DNA of 64,000 nt, taken from positions 992,001-1,056,000 of the forward strand of contig OZ245019.1 of NCBI GenBank assembly GCA_965223815.1, read 5' to 3'. This stretch comes from HKST-UBA178 sp965223815. GTDB lineage: Bacteria; Pseudomonadota; Gammaproteobacteria; Chromatiales; Chromatiaceae. A program made the position numbers and the translations under genes. The notes under the pieces are model-generated. The model was not told the origin of the DNA, ran no database searches, and was given only the letters and a program-made list of their open reading frames with translations. The number at the start of each line of letters is the position of its first letter. The first letter of the stretch is position 1. Of this stretch, positions 58,977 through 64,000 are shown piece by piece.

Positions 58977-59273
58977 CACGCAGCCGGTGGGTTTGGGCAA
59001 GCCGCCGTACTTGGTGATTGGCTTCATTGGACCTGTCAGCCACAACTTGAACATATCCTTCTTATCTGCACCCAGATATTTGGAGAATTTGCGTATGGGG
59101 GGGACCACCGAATGTTCGTTGTAGTATTCTCTGGCCTTTAGAATATGCTCCCATTTCGTTGGATCGAGCTCGAATTCGTCCGCCTCAGCCATGGCCTGTG
59201 CCACCTCCGGCGTCCAGGCGTTCATATCAACTAGATAGCCATCTCCATCTCTCTCTGGTACTTCGATGCTCAT
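58974..59273 (-). CDS. TusE/DsrC-family sulfur-relay protein
   Basis: A 99-residue protein of the DsrC/TusE/DsvC family. RDGDGYLVDMNAWTPEVAQAMAEADEFEL, HILKAREYYNEHSVVPPIRKFSKYLG and the C-terminal LPKPTGCV with the penultimate cysteine are diagnostic. The second cysteine of dissimilatory DsrC, eleven residues before the last, is replaced by Thr. It is thus a TusE-like persulfide carrier or regulator and not the redox-active DsrC of sulfite reductase. The start chosen is the second of two adjacent ATGs, better spaced after GGGAG. Confidence 0.88.
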   Translation of the reverse strand: MSIEVPERDGDGYLVDMNAWTPEVAQAMAEADEFELDPTKWEHILKAREYYNEHSVVPPIRKFSKYLGADKKDMFKLWLTGPMKPITKYGGLPKPTGCV

Positions 59274-59364
59274 CATTCATCTCCCTAGAATTAAAACCAA
59301 GTGTTTTAGTAGGTATATCCGGCAATTCTAACCCGAAAGGGTAGGCTAATTATCCATGGTGATA

Positions 59365-60075
59365 TTACGGTTTTGCTTCTGCTGGTAACCAGGACTCGAG
59401 CCATTCCAGTAGTTGAGTAATCGACGCCATTGTCTTGGAAAATTCAAACCTCACTGGTGCGTCGGAGCGTCGGGCATCTAGCCCCCAGGGGTCCAGACCC
59501 ACGGCCAGTGTCTCAATTTCGGAGGCTCCCCCCAAGCGCGCCAGGCGCTTCGGATATCGAAGATTGATTCGATTCAGGGCTTCCTGCTCTTCCGCGTTGT
59601 TGTAGGGGTTTGGCCTCTCCATTCTATCGACACCTGCCCAGCGTGCGGCGCCGAATCCCGAAATGGCGTAAAACCGCTTCGGTATTAGTCGATAGAAACG
59701 GAAGTTCAATGCCAAATAGTACTCTCGGCTTTCTGGAAAATAGCGGAAATGGCGTTCCGCAGATTGATCATTCATGGGAGAGATAGGCTTTGCGTCAGAG
59801 AGGCAGACCAGACGGGAGAGCTGTTGAATGTCGCCACTTCCCTGCTCCACTAGGGTTAGGCTGCAACGGCTATCAGCGATCAGGTTCCTGGTGTGTTTGG
59901 CTAGGTCGCTGACCAGGACCATCGGCCACCCATCTCTGTCGATACTATAGGGCACCAGCGAACCGAAGGGATAACCTTCAATCTCGGTGGAGTGTGTTGA
60001 CAGGATGCCCTGGAAACGGCCGGAGAGCAGTTGCCGGGCGATACGGATGTTTTCACTCTGCTGATCCTGGTTCAT
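59365..60075 (-). CDS. HugZ-like FMN-binding split-barrel protein
   Basis: A 236-residue protein. An N-terminal pyridoxamine-phosphate-oxidase-like split barrel (GILSTHSTEIEGYPFGSLVPYSID, MVLVSDLAKHTRNLIADSRCSLTL) is followed by a C-terminal DUF2470-like part (LNRINLRYPKRLARLGGASEI, VGLDPWGLDARRSD). The domain order is that of HugZ/HutZ haem-utilisation proteins, which bind and degrade haem, though many members are uncharacterised. It has no neighbours for haem uptake here. Confidence 0.82.
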   Translation of the reverse strand: MNQDQQSENIRIARQLLSGRFQGILSTHSTEIEGYPFGSLVPYSIDRDGWPMVLVSDLAKHTRNLIADSRCSLTLVEQGSGDIQQLSRLVCLSDAKPISPMNDQSAERHFRYFPESREYYLALNFRFYRLIPKRFYAISGFGAARWAGVDRMERPNPYNNAEEQEALNRINLRYPKRLARLGGASEIETLAVGLDPWGLDARRSDAPVRFEFSKTMASITQLLEWLESWLPAEAKP

Positions 60076-60205
60076 CGTTCCATGCTAGTCCTCCGATCCC
60101 CTTCGGGCAATGGGATCGGGTCTAACACCCCGACCCCTTCGGGCTCTCTCTGCCGACACGAAGTCTCCCGTATAAAGGCTGCATTCTAAGCTGAGCACAA
60201 TAGGT

Positions 60206-60219
60206 TTGAGAATGATCAA
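60206..60219. promoter_or_regulatory. FNR/ANR-type site before the safE-like gene
   Basis: TTGAGAATGATCAA matches TTGAT-N4-ATCAA at 9 of 10 fixed positions. It lies 60 bp before the TTG start at 60280, a distance fitting an activator site near -41. Confidence 0.55.
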
Positions 60220-60279
60220 TGTGGAATAGCACCAACTGCACTAGCCTTAGTACCAGCAACCGCCGCTTGAGGAAATCCA

Positions 60280-61002
60280 TTGGATCTTTCACTACCCCTG
60301 GCATTTTCTGTGGGTTTATTCAGCAGCCTCCACTGTATTGGCATGTGCGGCGGCATTATGGGTGCGCTGAGCTATGGATTACCACCAAAACTAATAAGCA
60401 ACACCCCCAGGATGCTCTCGCTGCTGCTTACCTACAGCGGGGGACGCGTTCTCAGTTATACCCTTGCAGGGGCATTGATGGGCGCCCTCGGAGCGGAGTT
60501 GGTGAGCCTGCTGGGTGCTGGGCAAGGCCACCAATGGTTGCAGTGGAGTGCGTCGATCTTCATGGTCCTGATCGGCATTCATATTGCCGGCTGGCTACCC
60601 AGGCTGTCGGTTGTTGAACGGTTGGGCGTGCCTTTGTGGCAGAAACTCGAACCGCTTGCTGGGCGGCTCTTACCAGTGGATAGGCTGCACCGGGCCCTGG
60701 GCTATGGGCTGATATGGGGATGGCTTCCCTGTGGTTTGGTTTACACCATGCTGCTGTCTACAGCAGTTCGGGAAGGGTCTTTGTCCGGGGCGTTGTACAT
60801 GTTTTCTTTCGGGCTTGGCACTTTACCGGCGTTGACTGCTACCGGGTTTCTGGCGGGTAGACTCTACAGGCTGGCTCATATCGGTTCTGTAAGGGTAGCA
60901 GTGGGTATAACTATTGTGGCATTAGGTATATTAACGCTTTGGTTTCCAGGTTACCTGCTGCAAGAGCCTGGACCGGGAAACCTGGATGGCATGTTGCATT
61001 GA
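60280..61002 (+). CDS. SafE/TauE-like (DsbD-fold) inner-membrane protein
   Basis: A 240-residue protein with six helices. The opening FSVGLFSSLHCIGMCGGIMGAL holds the conserved HCIGMCGG cysteine motif; GLIWGWLPCGLVYTMLL and FSFGLGTLPALTATGFLAG are the other family blocks. This group (sulfite-exporter-like, DsbD_2) is usually near cbb3 oxidase maturation genes and probably carries electrons or copper in cytochrome assembly. TTG start with GAGGAAAT upstream. A probable FNR site precedes it. The regulator gene begins 13 bp after its stop. Confidence 0.85.
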   Translation: MDLSLPLAFSVGLFSSLHCIGMCGGIMGALSYGLPPKLISNTPRMLSLLLTYSGGRVLSYTLAGALMGALGAELVSLLGAGQGHQWLQWSASIFMVLIGIHIAGWLPRLSVVERLGVPLWQKLEPLAGRLLPVDRLHRALGYGLIWGWLPCGLVYTMLLSTAVREGSLSGALYMFSFGLGTLPALTATGFLAGRLYRLAHIGSVRVAVGITIVALGILTLWFPGYLLQEPGPGNLDGMLH

Positions 61003-61015
61003 GAGAATGTCAGCA

Positions 61016-61936
61016 ATGAGTAAGAAGAATTTGAAGCTGATTGGCAGTTCACCGGAATACTTAAGAATGCTCCATGGAATTCGTATGGTTGCCGCTACCG
61101 ATGCGCGGGTCATGATCAGCGGTGAGCCTGGTACGGGAAAAGTCTCTGTCGCCGAGGAGATACATGCCGGCAGCCGTTCCAAAAGAGATTCGCTGCTCTC
61201 GGTCAAGTGTTCCGGCATTACGGATGAGGCGTTTGCGTCCCGGCTCGCAGCGGTGACGGAAGCGATGGCGAAGGGGGGGGCAAGGGGTTCGCGGGCCGCC
61301 ACTCTGCTTCTTGATGAAGTAGCAGACCTGTCAGCCGCAGCTCAGGCTAAGTTATTGAACCGAATAGAATCTTGGGAGCGGTCTGCAGAGAGTGGAATGG
61401 CAGGGATCAGGTTGTTGACGACTTCCAGCAAAGACCTGCATACCCTGGTATCCAATGGAGCCTTTCGGGAGGATTTGTTCTACCGTCTTTACATCGTGCC
61501 GATTGAGGTACCGCCGCTAAGAGCAAGGGGCGGAGACTTGGCGCTGTTGTTGAAGCATTATACGGCCGAGCTCGCAAGGGCCTATGGTCACACAAAGCCT
61601 CGCTATTCAGTCACTGCCCGAAATCTGTTGTATCGTTACTGTTGGCCAGGCAACCTGCGGGAATTGCACAACTTTTGCGAACGAATGGTCGTGCTTATGT
61701 CCGGCAAGATTATTCAGCCTGAGCATTTGCCATTGGAGATAAGGCGTGGTGGGGAGCAGACCAATACCCATTTCCTCTTGCCATCGGAGGGAGTGGATCT
61801 GCTGGTATTGGAGGGGAGCATGATACGCCAAGCCCTGGTGATGGCGGGTGGTAATCGGAGTAAGGCTGCGCGCTTACTTGGGCTGAGTCGCGATACCCTT
61901 TTGTACCGGATAAGGAAGCACGCCATAGAGGTGTGA
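61016..61936 (+). CDS. Degenerate sigma-54-type AAA+ regulator, no receiver, no GAFTGA
   Basis: A 306-residue protein starting at 61016 or 61007. It has no receiver domain. AAA+ part: ISGEPGTGKVSVAEEIH (Walker A with Val after Lys), LLDEVADLSAAAQAKLLNRIE (Walker B), FREDLFYRLYIVPIEVPPLRARG and WPGNLRELHNFCERM. The segment that normally holds the GAFTGA sigma-54 contact loop is replaced by the shorter ARGSRAATLLLDE. A Fis-type HTH ends it (RSKAARLLGLSRDTLLYRIRK). It probably acts without sigma-54, in the manner of TyrR or PrpR-like divergent forms. Co-transcribed with the safE-like gene. Confidence 0.8.
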   Translation: MSKKNLKLIGSSPEYLRMLHGIRMVAATDARVMISGEPGTGKVSVAEEIHAGSRSKRDSLLSVKCSGITDEAFASRLAAVTEAMAKGGARGSRAATLLLDEVADLSAAAQAKLLNRIESWERSAESGMAGIRLLTTSSKDLHTLVSNGAFREDLFYRLYIVPIEVPPLRARGGDLALLLKHYTAELARAYGHTKPRYSVTARNLLYRYCWPGNLRELHNFCERMVVLMSGKIIQPEHLPLEIRRGGEQTNTHFLLPSEGVDLLVLEGSMIRQALVMAGGNRSKAARLLGLSRDTLLYRIRKHAIEV

Positions 61937-62167
61937 AAGCTGCTTTTATTTCTCCAAGGGCGGGAACGCCGATAGCAGAAATGCATTGAGCAGCAGGGCC
62001 TGGCTGCCTATGGCTGCGTTCTCGGCCTCGACGCCCACCTCGAGGCGTTCGTGGGAGTTGGACGAAATCGTTGCGGTTTGTGCCGATCTGCCAGGGATCC
62101 AGAATTGAGTTGGTGGTTCTTTGAATCTATAGTGTCACTCCTTGTGTCTCTGGTTGGAGAACCCCCT
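61937..62167. other. Gap before the HDAC-family gene
   Basis: No supported gene. A minus-strand frame of about 65 codons (62134 to 61944) is open, ending FLLSAFPPLEK, but lacks a start codon, so it could be the tail of a decayed gene. The + frame upstream of 62168 is judged untranslated. Confidence 0.4.
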
Positions 62168-63094
62168 GTGCCCATCGCCTATATTTCGCACCCCGAATGT
62201 CTGCTTCACGATGTCGGTAGTGGGCATCCCGAGCGACCGAAAAGATTGAGCGCAATTCAGGATCAGTTGATCAGTTCAGGCATGGAATTCGCGTTACAGC
62301 AGCATGACGCTCCCCTGGTTGAGCGCATCCACTTAGATCGCGTCCACGATCCCGATTATGTAACCGGCATATTTTCAGAGGCGCCCTACGAGGGCATGCT
62401 GCGACTGGACGGCGATACTTTCATGATGCCCAAGACCCTGGAGGCTGCACTTCGGGCGGCAGGTGCCGTGGTGCATGGTGTGGATTTGGTGATGAGCGGC
62501 AGCAATAGTGCGGCCTTTTGCGCCATCAGGCCGCCTGGCCATCATGCTGAGCGGCACCGTGCAATGGGCTTCTGCTACTTTAACAACATAGCGGTTGGCG
62601 CAGCTTATGCACTGGATGAGCACGGGCTGGACAGGGTTGCGGTGGTGGACTTCGATGTGCATCACGGTAACGGTACCGAAGATATCTTCCAACAGGATCC
62701 AAGAGTTCTCTTCTGTTCTACTTTCCAACACCCTTTTTACCCGTTTACCGGCCATGAATCCGAGATCGATCACGTGGTCAACATTCCCCTTTCCGCGGGG
62801 GCAGGCGAGCGGGAATTTCGGGAACAGGTCAGCAGGCAATGGCTGCCCGCTCTGGAGGCATTTCAACCACAGCTGGTGATGATTTCCGCTGGGTTCGACG
62901 CCCACGTTGAAGACGAGATGGGTCAGTTGCGCCTGACCGAACGGGACTATGCCTGGGTGACTCGGGAATTAAAATCACTGGCCAATCGATCTGCGGACGG
63001 ACGCGTAGTCTCGGCCCTGGAGGGGGGCTATGCTCTCAGTGCCTTGGGGCGAAGTGTGGTGGCCCATCTAAAGGCCCTGTTGGAGAATGGCTGA
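62168..63094 (+). CDS. Histone deacetylase superfamily protein (AcuC/HDAC-like)
   Basis: A 308-residue zinc hydrolase. The GTG at 62168 is preferred because the family starts there (PIAYISHPECLLHDVGSGHPERPKRL) and GGAG lies eight bases before it. Catalytic and metal residues are in FCAIRPPGHHAERHRAMGFCYFNN, DFDVHHGNGTEDIF and SAGFDAHVEDEMG. It deacetylates acetyl-lysine, acetylpolyamines or similar compounds; the substrate is unknown. Its stop overlaps the start of the next gene by 8 bp. Confidence 0.93.
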   Translation: MPIAYISHPECLLHDVGSGHPERPKRLSAIQDQLISSGMEFALQQHDAPLVERIHLDRVHDPDYVTGIFSEAPYEGMLRLDGDTFMMPKTLEAALRAAGAVVHGVDLVMSGSNSAAFCAIRPPGHHAERHRAMGFCYFNNIAVGAAYALDEHGLDRVAVVDFDVHHGNGTEDIFQQDPRVLFCSTFQHPFYPFTGHESEIDHVVNIPLSAGAGEREFREQVSRQWLPALEAFQPQLVMISAGFDAHVEDEMGQLRLTERDYAWVTRELKSLANRSADGRVVSALEGGYALSALGRSVVAHLKALLENG

Positions 63095-64000
63095 GTCCGC
63101 CGCCCCAGTGGTTTCGGTCGACAGACCCTACTATCCCATCAGCCACTACTATAGGGCACGATTCGGCGGGAAGGTTTACAAGGTTTCAGTCAGCGTGGCG
63201 GAGCGCTGCCCCAGCAGTCAGCAGGGTGGTCGGTTGCCACCCTGTGTATTTTGTGACGAATGGGGTTCCGCGGCTTACCATCTGGAGCGCAACCTTTCGC
63301 TTCAGGAGCAGATCGCAGTAAACCGGGAGCGTATCCGCCGTCGTTATCGTGCGCATCGCTTTCTCATCTATTTCCAGTCCTATACCAATACCTTTGATCG
63401 GGCTTCGCGACTGAGCGAGCGTTTCGATACTGCTTTAACCCAGGAGGGTATTTGTGGATTGGTACTCGGTACCCGTCCCGACTGTCTCCCGGAGAGATTG
63501 ATGCCGCTGCTGCGTGATACCCACATACGCAGTTACCTGATGGTCGAACTGGGGGTGCAGAGTTTTTCAGATCATCAATTGCGTTTTCTACAGCGTGGTC
63601 ACAATAGTGCCTGCACTCTCGATACGATAGACCGATTACACCGACGCACGGGTGTGGATATCGGATTACATTTGATGTTTGGTCTTCCCAACGAGCAAGA
63701 GCAGGAAATCGTGAATACAGCCCGGTTGGTCAATCAGCTGCCGGTATCCAATGTTAAACTGCACAATTTACACGTCCTCGCCAACACACCACTGGAGAGG
63801 CTATACCAGCGGGGTGAATTTCGGCCTCTGGATCTTGAGCAATACGCCCGCCATGTGATGCTGTTTCTGCGGCATTTATCACCTAACATTGCAGTGCAAC
63901 GTCTTGCCGCGGTTGCTAATCGGTGGGATGAGCTGGTCGCGCCCTCCTGGACGCGTGAAAAAATGAGGCCCAGCCAGTATATTGAGCAACAGATGCTGTT
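63087..64000 (+). CDS. YhcC-type radical SAM protein (TIGR01212), 3' end outside window
   Basis: A frame of 304 codons from the ATG at 63087 runs off the window without a stop. YYPISHYYRARFGGKVYKVSVSVAE, then the cluster motif CPSSQQGG...CVFCDEWGS, FQSYTNTF, GTRPDCLPERLMPLL, VELGVQSFSDHQLRFLQRGH and HLMFGLPNEQEQEIV match the YhcC group. The first cysteine is spaced wider than Cx3Cx2C because of a family insertion. Substrate unknown. It shares 8 bp with the deacetylase gene. Confidence 0.9.
   Translation, partial: MAESAAPVVSVDRPYYPISHYYRARFGGKVYKVSVSVAERCPSSQQGGRLPPCVFCDEWGSAAYHLERNLSLQEQIAVNRERIRRRYRAHRFLIYFQSYTNTFDRASRLSERFDTALTQEGICGLVLGTRPDCLPERLMPLLRDTHIRSYLMVELGVQSFSDHQLRFLQRGHNSACTLDTIDRLHRRTGVDIGLHLMFGLPNEQEQEIVNTARLVNQLPVSNVKLHNLHVLANTPLERLYQRGEFRPLDLEQYARHVMLFLRHLSPNIAVQRLAAVANRWDELVAPSWTREKMRPSQYIEQQML

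Noticed and set aside
61944..62134. Minus-strand frame ending FLLSAFPPLEK
   Set aside because: No start codon and no known family; kept only as a remark in the gap entry.

Overview
The window looks like chromosomal DNA of a free-living or symbiotic sulfur-oxidising gammaproteobacterium. Supporting signs are the housekeeping gene orders rplU-rpmA-obgE-proB and murJ-ribF-ileS-lspA, an orphan TusE/DsrC-family protein, a SafE-type membrane protein behind an FNR-like site, multihaem cytochrome c and a DmsA-like molybdoenzyme. Assignment to the Chromatiales/Sedimenticola-like group is inference from gene content, not a database result.

Layout. 1-1.3 kb: 3' part of a tandem DsbA-like gene. 1.4-3.8 kb: mobile-element graveyard with an IS21-type remnant that cuts a CPBP protease gene, an internally deleted IS256-type transposase, a 317-bp mini-IS66 with perfect 8-bp target duplication, and a 45-bp 3' fragment of tRNA-Thr(TGT) that looks like an old attachment site. 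3.8-8 kb: sparse, AT-richer accessory DNA with isolated genes (DUF2784, SnoaL-like, GGDEF). 8-16 kb: STAS-like protein, exported Gln-rich protein, GMP reductase, a giant coiled-coil SPOR protein, homoserine succinyltransferase and a P-loop protein.

16.2-27.6 kb is the most interesting part. An NtrC-type regulator and a sensor kinase with a CxxCH haem-type motif in its periplasmic loop read leftwards. A rightward set follows: an exported four-repeat protein, a small exported protein, a 362-residue exported protein built almost wholly of the Met-rich hexapeptide MSGMGG, a pentahaem cytochrome c, a TAT-exported DmsA-like molybdoenzyme, a DmsB-like four-cluster ferredoxin and a TorD-like chaperone. 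I find two sigma-54 promoters (19762 and 21001) and three copies of a 15-bp palindrome (consensus CTGTCAAATTGACAG). Two copies lie 65 bp apart upstream of the promoter at 21001 and one lies in the leader of the kinase gene. The regulator, its binding sites and its target operon can therefore all be proposed from this sequence alone. My working hypothesis is a haem-sensed, sigma-54-controlled periplasmic redox system in which a Met-rich sacrificial or metal-binding protein works with a sulfoxide-reductase-like enzyme.

27.6-37 kb: a thioredoxin-NHL protein whose 5' end abuts a TA-flanked MITE, a STAS protein, ManC-type GMP/PMI, YchF, tRNA-Met with a clear sigma-70 promoter and terminator, an exported TSP3-repeat protein, AmtB, tRNA-Pro(CGG) and IspB. 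37-47 kb: conserved housekeeping genes. 47-50.4 kb: a tight five-gene operon with two DUF1538 transporters, a PII-like protein, a CBS protein and AmpD. 50.6-64 kb: DUF1631, threonine aldolase, two FKBPs, NadC, an orphan flagellar-rod-like small protein, radical SAM, Ycf46-like AAA ATPase, TusE-like, HugZ-like, SafE-like, a degenerate sigma-54-type regulator, a histone-deacetylase-family protein and the 5' part of a YhcC-type radical SAM gene running off the end.
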